Below, piece by piece: positions 40,693-49,337 of a stretch of 64,000 bases of DNA; position 1 is the stretch's first letter, and the number at the start of each line of letters is the position of its first letter. A program made the translations under genes and the position numbers. Source of the stretch: JBJXHN01 sp046233135 (GTDB taxonomy: Bacteria; Pseudomonadota; Alphaproteobacteria; Rhodospirillales; Rhodospirillaceae); NCBI GenBank assembly GCA_046233135.1, contig JBJXHN010000001.1, positions 62,001 through 126,000 on the forward strand, given 5' to 3'. The notes below the pieces were generated by a model. It made no database searches and was not told where the DNA came from. It saw nothing but the letters and a program-made list of their open reading frames with translations.

Positions 40693-41694
40693 TTGGCTCG
40701 GCAAGGAACGCCCCGGTGTTTCCGGACTTGCATCCGCGGAAGATTCATCGCGACCGTCGCCCTGTTCGGGGCGGCGGTCGTGCTGCTTTCGGCAGGGAGC
40801 TGGACTCGGCCGGCTCAGGCGGAATCCGCCGTGCTGTCCGATGCCCACCAGCGCCTGACCGAGCGCGTCGCGCGCGCCCTGGAGCAGGGGCAGGTCCAGG
40901 CCAATGCCGGGGCGCATGTCAACGGCGATGTGGTCGCCGCCCTGGAGCGGCTGACGGAGGTGGCCAACAATCTGGCCGATCCCCGGGCCATGCATGTGAC
41001 CGGGACCGACCTGGAATACCTGTGGGCGCTGGAGGAGGCCTTTCAGCGGACCCGTCTGGCCATGTTGCAACTGGCCGCCGGTTTGCGCGCCTACGCCCAC
41101 CGACAGGGTGCGGGAAGTAATGACGGGAGGGGGATCAGGGCCAGGGAGAGCGGGGTGGGACAACCGGACCGGCCGTCTGAAGCCAGCCCGCCTGGTCCGC
41201 CCCCTCCGTCTTCCCGGCGGCCGGCGGGGACTGCCCCAGCCCCGTCGCCGCCACCGGTCGCGAGCGCCCGGACCGGCAGCCTTTCCAGCCTGGATCCGGA
41301 GACGGCGCTGGTGGTGCTCGGTCAGGTCCATGATGAGTCCAGGGACAAGCGGCTCACCGTGCTTCAGGCGCTGGGAACGGCGCAGGCCCTGCGGCAGCGG
41401 CTGGACGGCATGATCGGGTCGATCCCCTATACCGATCCGGCCCGGCCGTCGTTGAGTGCGCTGTCCCAGTTGCTGAATGCCACCCTGGTGGACCTGGGGG
41501 ATGCCACGCAGGCCTATGCGGACGTGATGCGCGACGCCGAACTGGCCCGGGTCCGGGGGGAGGTCGGGAAAGTCGACGATGTCCTGGCCCGGGCGGCGCG
41601 GGCCAACCTGAAAGCCGACAGGGCTCTGGTCCGGCTGGACGGCGTGGAGGACGGAATGGAAAAAGCGCGCCAGGGCCGGTCCAGCCTCGACTGA
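40693..41694 (+). CDS. Exported protein of unknown function with Pro-rich linker
   Basis: 333 residues from a TTG at 40693, supported by AGGAGGGG just upstream; no ATG is near. An N-terminal hydrophobic segment (about 19-36) followed by PAQAES indicates a signal peptide. Two helical parts (about 45-145 and 195-333) are separated by a linker rich in Pro, Ser and Arg (about 150-195). The helical parts contain heptad-like stretches (DDVLARAARANLKADRALVRL), so coiled-coil association is possible. No family is recognised. It precedes the EF-hand protein by 91 bases on the same strand. Confidence 0.6.
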   Translation: MARQGTPRCFRTCIRGRFIATVALFGAAVVLLSAGSWTRPAQAESAVLSDAHQRLTERVARALEQGQVQANAGAHVNGDVVAALERLTEVANNLADPRAMHVTGTDLEYLWALEEAFQRTRLAMLQLAAGLRAYAHRQGAGSNDGRGIRARESGVGQPDRPSEASPPGPPPPSSRRPAGTAPAPSPPPVASARTGSLSSLDPETALVVLGQVHDESRDKRLTVLQALGTAQALRQRLDGMIGSIPYTDPARPSLSALSQLLNATLVDLGDATQAYADVMRDAELARVRGEVGKVDDVLARAARANLKADRALVRLDGVEDGMEKARQGRSSLD

Positions 41695-41785
41695 TTGTGG
41701 AATTCGCTCGTTCCTTCAAGCTATTATGCGGGGAACAGACTGCCGGGGGGCAGCAAACAGGCAGCCGGGTGGAAGGACCAAGGCC

Positions 41786-42673
41786 ATGAGGGGAGTGAAG
41801 ACGCTAGCCGCAGCGGGAAGTCTGCTGGGCAGCCTGCTGGTGGGGACCGGACCGGGGCTGTCACAAGACGCTGTGCCGGAAAAGGCATCCGTTACGGTGC
41901 CGGCGGAGCACCTGGGATTTTGGGCGGAAGGCAGCTGCGCCGAACCGGGTGTCATGCAGGTGATCGGCAGCGGAGGCGTGCTGGTGCTGTCACCGGAACG
42001 CACGGCCCTGGTTCCCTATGGCGAGAAGGAATCGGTTGACGGAGGGTGGTTCCGGAATACGGAACGGCCAGCCGGGGGGCGGACCACCTGGCAGCGGCTG
42101 GTCGAAGGGAATCTGGAAATCTATGCCACGACCGGCCCGGCGGCGGCCCCGCCGGAACCGACGGCCGGCGGAACCGCTGATTGGGACAAGATGGTCCTCG
42201 GGGCTTGCGACGGTGTGCCCGAAGGTGCTCCGGCCTTTTTGAAAGAAGCGATGGGGGTGTATCAGGCGCTTGATAAGGTGGCGGCCGGGTGTGGCGCCAA
42301 TGTGCAGTCGTGCGTCCAAAGTGCCTTCGATACGGTGGACGCGACCCGGGACGGGCGTCTGTCCCGCGCCGAAGTCAGCCGCCTGGTGCGAGGCCTGCGG
42401 TTTCTCGCCATGGCAAGGGATGGTGTGGACCGAAGCGTAAGCGGCCGCGGCGCGGTGGACGTCGCCCTGGAGTCCATGGTCGGAGCGGTGCCGGTGGCGG
42501 CCACATTGGTCAGTCTTTACGACTACGACGCCGATGGGGTGTTGACCATGCGGGATATTACCCGGGATTTCGGGGTCGGCGGCCTGGGGCGTGTGATCGG
42601 CAAATTCGGGCCGGCGACAATCGGGGATGCCGTCGATTTTCTCGATATGCTCGATGACGACTCAGAAGACTGA
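41786..42673 (+). CDS. Exported EF-hand calcium-binding protein
   Basis: 295 residues from the ATG at 41786 (GGAAGGACC upstream). A signal peptide covers about 1-27. The C-terminal half holds two EF-hand loops: DATRDGRLSRAE (Asp at 1 and 5, Gly at 6, Glu at 12) and DYDADGVLTMRD (Asp at 1, 3 and 5, Gly at 6, Asp at 12). Cysteines at the ends of the N-terminal half may form disulfides. The stop lies 20 bases inside the next gene. Its role is unknown; calcium-dependent structure or sensing in the periplasm is inferred. Confidence 0.75.
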   Translation: MRGVKTLAAAGSLLGSLLVGTGPGLSQDAVPEKASVTVPAEHLGFWAEGSCAEPGVMQVIGSGGVLVLSPERTALVPYGEKESVDGGWFRNTERPAGGRTTWQRLVEGNLEIYATTGPAAAPPEPTAGGTADWDKMVLGACDGVPEGAPAFLKEAMGVYQALDKVAAGCGANVQSCVQSAFDTVDATRDGRLSRAEVSRLVRGLRFLAMARDGVDRSVSGRGAVDVALESMVGAVPVAATLVSLYDYDADGVLTMRDITRDFGVGGLGRVIGKFGPATIGDAVDFLDMLDDDSED

Positions 42674-43499
42674 TCGCGGCGTGGTCAACGGTGATGGCTC
42701 AGTTCTGGCGTCGGTGATCATCCCCGCCTTCAACGGCGCCGATGTGCTGGCAGGCGCCGTGGACAGCGCTTTGGCCAGTATCGATGCCGCCGCCGCCGCC
42801 CTGCCCGCCCTCGGGCAGGGGGCGGTGGAGGTGGTGGTCTCCGACGACGGCTCCACCGACGGCACCTGGGCGGAGATCGGGCGGCTGATGGCCGCCGACG
42901 GACGGGTGCGGGGTGTGCGCAGCCGCGTCAATCGCGGGGCCGGCCCGGCGCGCAATGCGGGGGTTGCGGCGGCGCGGGGCGAGATCCTGCTGTTCCTGGA
43001 TGCCGACGACCGCTTCCTGCCGCCCCATGTGGGAGCCTGCATCAGCGAGTTGCTGCGCCATCCGGAAGCCGGGCTGGTCAAGACCGATATCGCCGTGGAC
43101 TCGCCGCTGCATCCGGAATGGCGCCATGCCCTGCGGGTGACCGTGGTCTTCAACACGGCGGTCTGGCGGGCCTGTCACGATTTCGTGGGAGGCTTCCACG
43201 AAGAACCGGAATTCAAGGCGTTACGGGTCGAGGACGTCTTCTGGTGCGATAGCCTGATGGCCAATTTCATCACCCGGGGGATCGAGCTGGAAACGGTGGT
43301 GCATACGGTTCGGGCCGGGAATGCCTTTGATGGCCAGCGGGCCAAATTCGCCCTGGCGCCGGGCGCCCTGGCCAATGACCGGATGCAGCCGGAGCAGGCC
43401 GCTGTCCTGCCCACCTTGCGTGACCATCAGGCCCGCCGCGCGGAAGAGATCGCTGCCCGGAGGTCCGGCTATGCCGGACCGGCTCCACTACGGGACTAA
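42654..43499 (+). CDS. Family 2 glycosyltransferase
   Basis: 281 residues from the ATG at 42654. GT-A features: SVIIPAFNGADVLAGAV at the start, VVSDDGSTDGTW with the nucleotide-binding aspartates, RVNRGAGPARNAGVAAARGEILLFLDADDRFLP with the DxD-type LDADD. It transfers sugar from a nucleotide donor, probably to a surface polymer. Its last 12 codons lie in the first unit of the 38-bp repeat array, so the C-terminal RSGYAGPAPLRD is repeat-encoded and the present stop comes from the repeat. It overlaps the EF-hand gene by 20 bases. Confidence 0.9.
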   Translation: MTTQKTDRGVVNGDGSVLASVIIPAFNGADVLAGAVDSALASIDAAAAALPALGQGAVEVVVSDDGSTDGTWAEIGRLMAADGRVRGVRSRVNRGAGPARNAGVAAARGEILLFLDADDRFLPPHVGACISELLRHPEAGLVKTDIAVDSPLHPEWRHALRVTVVFNTAVWRACHDFVGGFHEEPEFKALRVEDVFWCDSLMANFITRGIELETVVHTVRAGNAFDGQRAKFALAPGALANDRMQPEQAAVLPTLRDHQARRAEEIAARRSGYAGPAPLRD

Positions 43500-43602
43500 G
43501 GTCCGGCTATGCCGGACCGGCTCCACTACGGGACTGAGGTCCGGCTATGCCGGACCGGCTCCACTGCGGGACTGAGGTCCGGCTATGCCGGACCGGCTCC
43601 TA
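43463..43602. repeat. 38-bp tandem repeat array, 3.7 copies, hairpin-forming
   Basis: Units begin at 43463, 43501, 43539 and 43577, exactly 38 bases apart, and are nearly identical (single changes such as ACTAAG/ACTGAG and CTACGG/CTGCGG). Each starts with GTCCGGC-TAT-GCCGGAC, a perfect 7-bp hairpin. The array fills the gap between two convergent glycosyltransferase genes and enters both ends. There are no variable spacers, so it is not a CRISPR. It may act as a bidirectional transcription stop and is a likely variable-number locus. Confidence 0.9.
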
Positions 43603-44838
43603 GCGGATCGGTGCTTCATCCGGATCGCCAGCGGGCGGAATGCCTGTGGCAACGGCTGAGACCAGAACATCAACGGCATTGCGCGCCGGGATCCCTTTCG
43701 CGCTGTCGGCGGGGCGGTCGCGGACCAGGCGCAGGCTGGGATACCACAGGGTCGCTCCGTTTCCGGGCGCGTCCCAGCGCCAATCCGGATGGACGGGGAG
43801 GCGGCCCCACACCGGACAGCCCAGGGCGCCGGCCAGATGCATCATCCCCGTATCAATGGTCAGGAGCAGATCGAGGTGGGGAAGCAGGTGTGCCGCGGCC
43901 GGGTATGGCAGGCCGTGTTCCGGCAGGCCATCCGCCGGCGTGCCGCACAGGGTGAGACCGGGGGGAGGAGACAGGGCCTCGGCCGCTTTGGGGCCGCCTT
44001 GCAGGGAGACCACGAGCACATCCGGAACTGCGGCCAGGCCGGCCCAGTCCGCAAGGCGGGTGGGACGCGCCGTGAATGGGTCCGGGCGACCGTTCGGCCC
44101 CGGCGTCTCCGCCTGACCCTGGGCACCGGACCACACAAGACCGATGCGCGGGCCGGTATGACGGCGGACCCGGTCGATCAGGCCGGCTTCGGTGCCGCCG
44201 GGTTCGGGCGGGGGGCCGGAAGGGACGGAAAGCAAGGTGTCATTGGTGGGTGAACAGGCACTCAGCCCGTCCCATCCGGAAATCTTCAGCCGGAACGGCA
44301 ACGTGGAAAGAGACATTGTGCAGTCGTAAGGGCCGTCCAGCGCTGACAGGCCGGTGACACGGACCCCGGCGAGCGCGGTCCCGGCAATCAGATTCACCAC
44401 TCTGTCGGGAACGGCCAGGGTCGGTTCCGTACCCCTGGCGCGCAGGGCAGGCAGGAAGCGCAGGTTCTGAAACAGATCGCCGAAGCCGCCGTCGGAAATC
44501 ACAAGAACCCTGCTGCCCGGGTCCAGCGCTCCCCCGGACCACAGCGCTGGCAGGGACAAGCGTTTGCGCCACGGAGCGCTCCACTCTTCGATAACCGGGG
44601 CGACCAGGGGCGTCGCTTCGGCGAGGCGGCCCTGACGCAGCAGGCAGGTACCCAGTGCGGAAGAAAGGATCGCATTGTCAGGATGGAGACCCAGGGCTGC
44701 CCGCAAAAGCCCTTCTGCCCGGGCCTTCTGCCCCAGGATCAGCCGGGCGCGGGCGGAAAGATGGGTGGCCACGGGATCGCCGCCGGCCAGGGCGGCGGCC
44801 TGCTCGAACAGGCCGGCCGCCTCGCGCATCGGTGCCAA
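43600..44838 (-). CDS. TPR/glycosyltransferase-like protein, short form
   Basis: 412 residues from a TTG at 44838 (an ATG follows at 44829). The N-terminal 90 residues are TPR-like (LFEQAAALAGGDPVATHLSARARLILGQ). The rest resembles the C-terminal half of the protein at 32396: RVLVISDGGFGDLFQNLRFL, then LLLTIDTGMMHLAGALGCPVWGRL and DWRWDAPGNGATLWYPSLRLVRD. The frame stays open and TPR-like for about 32 codons upstream to a TAG at 44935 without any ATG, GTG or TTG, so an unusual start or loss of a 5' part is possible. It overlaps the last repeat unit at its 3' end. Confidence 0.78.
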   Translation of the reverse strand: MAPMREAAGLFEQAAALAGGDPVATHLSARARLILGQKARAEGLLRAALGLHPDNAILSSALGTCLLRQGRLAEATPLVAPVIEEWSAPWRKRLSLPALWSGGALDPGSRVLVISDGGFGDLFQNLRFLPALRARGTEPTLAVPDRVVNLIAGTALAGVRVTGLSALDGPYDCTMSLSTLPFRLKISGWDGLSACSPTNDTLLSVPSGPPPEPGGTEAGLIDRVRRHTGPRIGLVWSGAQGQAETPGPNGRPDPFTARPTRLADWAGLAAVPDVLVVSLQGGPKAAEALSPPPGLTLCGTPADGLPEHGLPYPAAAHLLPHLDLLLTIDTGMMHLAGALGCPVWGRLPVHPDWRWDAPGNGATLWYPSLRLVRDRPADSAKGIPARNAVDVLVSAVATGIPPAGDPDEAPIR

Positions 44839-44963
44839 GTCAAGAGAGTCGCAGGCCCGGGCCTGAAGAGCCAGGGCCTGCTGTAGCAGGGTGTCGGGCG
44901 ACAGCGCGGTCAGGGCTTGAAAACCGGGGCAAGGCTATATGGGTCGGGACGCCGACCGACAGC

Positions 44964-46457
44964 CTAGCGCAGGGCCATGCTGCTGCCGGACGGCAGAACA
45001 ACGAGACAACTGCGGTTCTGGCTTTTCAGCGAGGCGCAAACGGATTGTGCCTGCTTCTCGTCCAGCAACCCCAGCACCCGGGCGCGATAGAGGGTGCTGT
45101 GGGTGGCCTTGTGGGGCAGCACTCGGGCCGCCACGGGACGGCCGGTGGCCGCGCGAATCATCTCCGCCCCCGCCTCGGCCGCCTTTTGAGCGGCAGTTTC
45201 ATGGCTGTAGGCGCCGACCTGGACACCCCAGCTGCCCTTCACCGGCGGAGCGGCTGCGGCGGTGGTGCTGCCGGGCTTGACCAAGGGCAGAGGGTCGCCG
45301 GAGGAGGTGACCATGGCCACCTGCTGGATATCTTTCCACTCTCCGGTCGCATCGGCGATGGGCTTGGGCGGCGCGGGCAGGGGGGCGTCGTCGGCCGAGC
45401 CCATGTCCTGCGGCAGTTCCTGCTGGTCGCCGGCAGCATAGGCGACGTCCTGGGCGCGCGTCTCTGCAGCACCGCCCGCATCGGCCACGGCCGCCGGCTT
45501 CGGACCCGGCGCCGGGGGAATGGGCGCGGCGGCCACAGCGAGCTTGCCGAAGCCCTCGTCCAGCAGTTCCATCATGTGCTTGTCGCGGCTGCGCGCCGTG
45601 CGGCCACCGAAAACCACGGCGATCAGCCGCTGGCCGTTGCGCACGGCCGAACTGGCGACGTTGAAGCCCGACGCGCGGATATAGCCGGTCTTCAGGCCGT
45701 CAGCACCCCTGTACTGGGTGACCACATGGTTGTGGGTGCGGATGGTGCGGTTGCCGAAGCGGAAGGACGTGGTGGCGAAATAGGGGTAGTACTGGGGGAA
45801 GTGCTTGATCAGCGCCATGCTCAGCACCGCCATGTCCCGCGCGGTGGACATCTGGCCGTTGTTGGGCAGGCCGGAGGCGTTGCGGAACGTGGTGCGGGTC
45901 ATGCCCAGTTCGCGGGCCTTGCGGGTCATCGCCTCGGCGAACTTGTCTTGTGTCCCGCCCAAAGCCTCGGCAACGACCACGGCCACGTCGTTGGCGGACT
46001 TGGTCACCAAAGCCTTGATCGCATGTTCCACCAGCAGGCCGGTACCGGGCTTCAGGCCCAGCTTGGACGGCGGCTGGCCGGCGGCGGTGGAGGAAACCTT
46101 GATGCGGTCGGTCGTTTTCAGCTTGCCCTCTTCCAGCGCTTCGAACAACAAATACAAGGTCATCATCTTGGTCAGGGATGCCGGATAGTTCCGCGTATCG
46201 GCGTTGCTGGCATGCAGGACCTTGCCGGTCCCCGCGTCGACGACGATGGAAGCATAGCCGGCGTGGGCCGGAGCCGCCGTCACGGCGAAGCACAGGGTCA
46301 GGACAACGGCCAGTGCCATCATCATGCCATTTGCGCCCCGGATGGTCGGCACGCGGGCGGCGCGCCCGGGGTCGGAAAATGGCCCCCGCGCGGGGCGGAT
46401 CGCGGAACGCACCACCATCGGGCGCGCGGAGGCTAAGCTGGCAAACTGAGTGTCCAT
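44964..46457 (-). CDS. D-alanyl-D-alanine carboxypeptidase with C-terminal SPOR domain
   Basis: 497 residues. A hydrophobic signal (about 45-67, ending APAHA) is preceded by a long N-terminal region, so the true start may be nearer the ATGs at about 46319-46325. Catalytic motifs of family S11 are all present: S94-L-T-K97, S154-A-N156, K256-T-G258. A Pro/Ala-rich linker (about 320-410) leads to a SPOR domain (GSWGVQVGAYSHETAAQKAAEAG and following), which binds denuded peptidoglycan at the septum. It trims the terminal D-Ala of peptide stems in the periplasm. Confidence 0.93.
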   Translation of the reverse strand: MDTQFASLASARPMVVRSAIRPARGPFSDPGRAARVPTIRGANGMMMALAVVLTLCFAVTAAPAHAGYASIVVDAGTGKVLHASNADTRNYPASLTKMMTLYLLFEALEEGKLKTTDRIKVSSTAAGQPPSKLGLKPGTGLLVEHAIKALVTKSANDVAVVVAEALGGTQDKFAEAMTRKARELGMTRTTFRNASGLPNNGQMSTARDMAVLSMALIKHFPQYYPYFATTSFRFGNRTIRTHNHVVTQYRGADGLKTGYIRASGFNVASSAVRNGQRLIAVVFGGRTARSRDKHMMELLDEGFGKLAVAAAPIPPAPGPKPAAVADAGGAAETRAQDVAYAAGDQQELPQDMGSADDAPLPAPPKPIADATGEWKDIQQVAMVTSSGDPLPLVKPGSTTAAAAPPVKGSWGVQVGAYSHETAAQKAAEAGAEMIRAATGRPVAARVLPHKATHSTLYRARVLGLLDEKQAQSVCASLKSQNRSCLVVLPSGSSMALR

Positions 46458-46619
46458 CACGACCCCATAGCGCTGATTGCGGAAAAATTATGCCGAGAAT
46501 ACGGCATTCCCGATTCGCTGTCCATGGTCGATTGGAAAAAAATCCAATACCTTTCTGACTTATTAACGCGGACTTGAGAGATTGGTTAATGCAAGTTTTA
46601 GGATCAGACCGGAGGGAAA

Positions 46620-47324
46620 ATGTCAAGAATTAAATGGGTGTCAACCGTTGTGCTTGCGGCCGGACTCGTCGCCGGAGGATGCGCCAGTCAGGGGTCGGTC
46701 GGCAATCCCCTGGTTCGGAAAGTCACCTGGTATTCTTTCCTGAACGGGGATGATATCCGCAAGGCCTGTATCGCCGGGGCACCGGACCGGTGGCGCATGG
46801 TCCTGAACGCCGTCTATTCCGAGCAGGTGCGGGTCTACGAGCTGCGGATCGCGCCCGATGGCTCGGGAACGCTGGATGGGCTGGTATTCGGCGAGGAAGA
46901 CATGCTGCGTCTGGCCTCGGTGTCCAGCTTCGAAGACCTGCTGAACCCCTGGCGGGGTACGTCGCAGGTGGCGGCCCTGTCCGAATCGGATGTGGAAAGG
47001 CTTGCCGGCGCCCTGGCTGCCGATGGGGCGACGGGCTTGCGCACCGGGAGTGACCGGCTTGAAAGCGATGACTTCTATTGGGTGGTTGTCGGTTGTGACG
47101 GGGGAGAGGTGAAATTCGATGCCTGGACCCGCCGGGATCCGGTTTGGGAGGATCTGGCTTTCGCCGGAGTGCTGCGGGAAATGGACCCCACCGGTGTGTC
47201 CTTTGCCACCTGGAAGCCCGCCCCGCCGGGGAGTTTCGAGCAGAAGCGCCGAGAGCAGTACCGGTTCGTTCTGACAGCCGGTCCGACGGGCATCGAGGGG
47301 ATTCCCGCCGTGCCATTGCCTTAG
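46620..47324 (+). CDS. Lipoprotein of unknown function
   Basis: 234 residues. A lipobox LVAGGC at 16-21 follows a short positively charged start (MSRIKW) and hydrophobic helix, so the mature protein is lipid-anchored at C21. CGGAGGGAAA directly before the ATG is a good ribosome site. The body has no motif I recognise; C49 (DIRKACIAG) and C158 (VVGCDGGE) may form a disulfide. It stands alone between the carboxypeptidase and the phasin leader. Confidence 0.75.
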   Translation: MSRIKWVSTVVLAAGLVAGGCASQGSVGNPLVRKVTWYSFLNGDDIRKACIAGAPDRWRMVLNAVYSEQVRVYELRIAPDGSGTLDGLVFGEEDMLRLASVSSFEDLLNPWRGTSQVAALSESDVERLAGALAADGATGLRTGSDRLESDDFYWVVVGCDGGEVKFDAWTRRDPVWEDLAFAGVLREMDPTGVSFATWKPAPPGSFEQKRREQYRFVLTAGPTGIEGIPAVPLP

Positions 47325-47676
47325 CGTGTTCAGGGCTTGGCCAAAAGGATGTATCGAGGGTTTTCATTGCACCGCAACGAACCGTTGACATGAGGCATAG
47401 CGCGGATCATAGTCGCTTTGTTGCGATGCAGCATGGCGCGCGGCGATCACGGCTAATGGGGGCACGCCTGAAGGGGTTTGCTGTTCCAGGGCAGGGGTCC
47501 CGGAAAGATGATCGCGTCGGTCGCGTCGGTTGTTGTGCCCGCAGTGCGGCGCAAGCCTTCGGGTTTTTGATGAGGCGCGTCCAGCGCATCCCAGACCATC
47601 GTCGCCCGGCGGGGTTACCCCTGCGGATCCCGTTGAAAAGGGCGGATGCATCTTAAGGCGAGGAGCAAGAGACATC
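47325..47676. other. Phasin leader and promoter region
   Basis: No gene is seen. It holds a promoter candidate and a TTGC/GCAA dyad, listed separately, and about 260 bases of apparently untranslated leader before the phasin ATG. Confidence 0.4.
47367..47413 (+). promoter_or_regulatory. Candidate phasin promoter with PhaR-like site
   Basis: TTGACA (47385-47390), a 17-base spacer, then CATAGT (47408-47413). Immediately upstream TTGC-ACC-GCAA (47367-47377) is a small dyad resembling sites of PhaR, the repressor that controls phasin genes in PHA-producing bacteria. PhaR control is inferred. Confidence 0.45.
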
Positions 47677-48507
47677 ATGGCCACCACCCCTACCACCCGC
47701 GGATCCAGGCCTGCTGCTGCCAAGCCGGCGGGCCGGTCCACGACTCGCCCGTCCGCCGCGGTCAAGCCGGCGGCCTCCAAGGCCGCCGCCGCCGCAACCC
47801 CGAAGGTCGAGGAGCCCGCCGCCCCGCAGGCTGCCGAGGCCGCTCCGGCTCCGATTCCGGCCGAAGTGGTTGCTCCGGCGGCGGCTGCCGTGGCGCCCAA
47901 GGCTGCTGATCCGGTTCTGTTCCCGGCCGTCGATCCCGTTGTCATGCCCCATCCGGAAGAGGCGCTGGCCGCCGGCAAGGCAGCCGTCGAAGATGTGGTG
48001 AAGGCTGGTGCCCAGGCCGCGGAAACCGGCAAGGCCGTGGTCGAAAATGTGGTCAAGGCCGGGACCGAGGTGGCCAGCAACACCTATGAAAAGGCGGTCA
48101 GCCTGTCGAAGGAACAGGTTGCGGCGGCCGAGAAGGCCGGCGACGATCTGCGCAAACAGGCAGACGAAGCCCTGGGGCTCTGCCGCAAGACCATGGAAGC
48201 GGTGGGCGAAAGCAGCGCCATCCTGGTGAAGGGCGGTCAGGATCTGGCCATTCTGGGCTTCGAATATTCCCGCACCGTGACCGAGGACGGTCTGTCCCTG
48301 ACCAAGCGCCTGATGGATGTGACCGAGCCCCAGCAGGCTATCGAGCTGCAGTCTGCCTATGTCACCAAGGCCGTGGAAACCGCCAACGGCTTCGCCGGTG
48401 ACGTCGCGGCGACGTCCCAGGCGATGATGGAAGCGGCCATGGCGCCGATCGTGAAGCAGGCCGAAGCGACGATGTCCCTGATGTCCCAGGGGTTTTCGGC
48501 GAAGTAA
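47677..48507 (+). CDS. Phasin-family protein (PHA granule-associated)
   Basis: 276 residues from the ATG at 47677 with GAGGAG upstream. The first 90 residues are a low-complexity Ala/Pro/Lys region. The phasin domain follows (about 95-265): VENVVKAGTEVASNTYEKAVSLSKEQVAAAEKAGDDL, then the typical LGFEYSRTVTEDGLSLTKRLMDVTEPQQAIELQSAYVTKAVET. Phasins coat polyhydroxyalkanoate granules. The Lys/Ala-rich tail resembles DNA-binding PhaF-type extensions, here at the N-terminus. It is followed by a strong terminator. Confidence 0.9.
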   Translation: MATTPTTRGSRPAAAKPAGRSTTRPSAAVKPAASKAAAAATPKVEEPAAPQAAEAAPAPIPAEVVAPAAAAVAPKAADPVLFPAVDPVVMPHPEEALAAGKAAVEDVVKAGAQAAETGKAVVENVVKAGTEVASNTYEKAVSLSKEQVAAAEKAGDDLRKQADEALGLCRKTMEAVGESSAILVKGGQDLAILGFEYSRTVTEDGLSLTKRLMDVTEPQQAIELQSAYVTKAVETANGFAGDVAATSQAMMEAAMAPIVKQAEATMSLMSQGFSAK

Positions 48508-48622
48508 GGTCCGCTGACGCAGACTCCCACCATCCCGGCGAGATGAGGGTTCCGGCGGGGTGGACGGGGCAGGGCAGGATGACCGGCCAGGTATTTTCCC
48601 GGCCGGTCGCCACCCCGCGATA

Positions 48623-48667
48623 CAAAGGCTTCCCGTCGGGTGAAAACCCACGGGAAGCCTTTGTTTT
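48623..48667 (+). terminator. Rho-independent terminator of the phasin gene
   Basis: CAAAGGCTTCCCGT (48623-48636) pairs perfectly with ACGGGAAGCCTTTG (48650-48663), with GGGT/ACCC inside the loop, and TTTT follows. It is the strongest terminator in the window. Confidence 0.93.
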
Positions 48668-48707
48668 GTGCGGATCCGCTGGACCGTGTTCCCCTGAGAT
48701 TGGCTCT

Positions 48708-48736
48708 TTATCACAGGCTATTTTTACCAATATGAT
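48708..48736 (+). promoter_or_regulatory. Candidate promoter of clpS(-clpA)
   Basis: TTATCA (48708-48713), a 17-base spacer, then TATGAT (48731-48736), located just after the phasin terminator and 235 bases before the clpS start. The -10 is good and the -35 is weak. Confidence 0.4.
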
Positions 48737-48971
48737 ACGAAGGGGGGCGAAGGGGCGTTCCGGCTTCCCCGTGTCCCCGCCGCCTGTTCCGCTGCCTGGT
48801 TTCATCGGGCACTCTTGCAATGGGGGCGGAGCAGGTCCTCGGGGAAAGGACGAAGAGGCGGTTGACGGGGCTGCCGCCGCACCCTCACCTTGAACGATGA
48901 GGGGCGGCGAGAGCGAGACGAACTTGCCGGGGTATGTATCATTCTGGTTAGACGGAAGGTTTAGGGCAGGC

Positions 48972-49337
48972 ATGGTCACGGACAATTCACCGCGAATGGG
49001 CGCTCGGATGGGGCAGGAGGGGGATGGACCTCCGGGCAACCAGCCGGGTACGGGCGTTGTGGTCAAGGCCAAGCCCAAAACCAAGAAGCCATCCATGTAC
49101 AAGGTGCTGATGCTCAACGACGATTACACGCCGATGGAATTCGTCGTGCATGTCTTGGAGCGCTTTTTCAGCAAGAATCACGAGGAAGCCACCCGCATCA
49201 TGCTGCATGTCCATCAGAAGGGCGTGGGCCTGTGCGGCGTGTTCACCTACGAAGTCGCCGAAACCAAGGTCAGTCAGGTCATGGACCTCGCGCGGCGCTC
49301 GCAGCATCCTCTGCAATGCACGCTGGAGAAGGAATAA
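48972..49337 (+). CDS. clpS: ATP-dependent Clp protease adaptor ClpS
   Basis: 121 residues from the ATG at 48972, which has AGGGCAGG upstream and gives the normal length; ATGs a few codons later are possible. Core motifs: YKVLMLNDDYTPMEFVVHVLERFF with the substrate-pocket residues of ClpS, then HEEATRIMLHVHQKGVGLCGVFTYEVAETKV. ClpS brings N-degron substrates to ClpA. It lies 318 bases upstream of clpA in the same direction, the usual pairing. Confidence 0.96.
   Translation: MVTDNSPRMGARMGQEGDGPPGNQPGTGVVVKAKPKTKKPSMYKVLMLNDDYTPMEFVVHVLERFFSKNHEEATRIMLHVHQKGVGLCGVFTYEVAETKVSQVMDLARRSQHPLQCTLEKE

Larger units (their letters stand above)
48508..48971. other. Intergenic region phasin / clpS
   Basis: 464 bases without a convincing gene. 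It contains the phasin terminator (48623-48667) and a promoter candidate (48708-48736), both listed separately. The frame ahead of clpS is open from 48897 but lacks a good ribosome site. Confidence 0.4.

Noticed and set aside
43463..43602. Possible CRISPR array
   Set aside because: The units are directly abutting 38-mers with no unique spacers and no cas genes nearby; it is a tandem repeat.
47530..47676. N-terminal extension of the phasin
   Set aside because: The frame is open, but the ATG at 47677 has a GAGGAG site and the upstream translation is not phasin-like.
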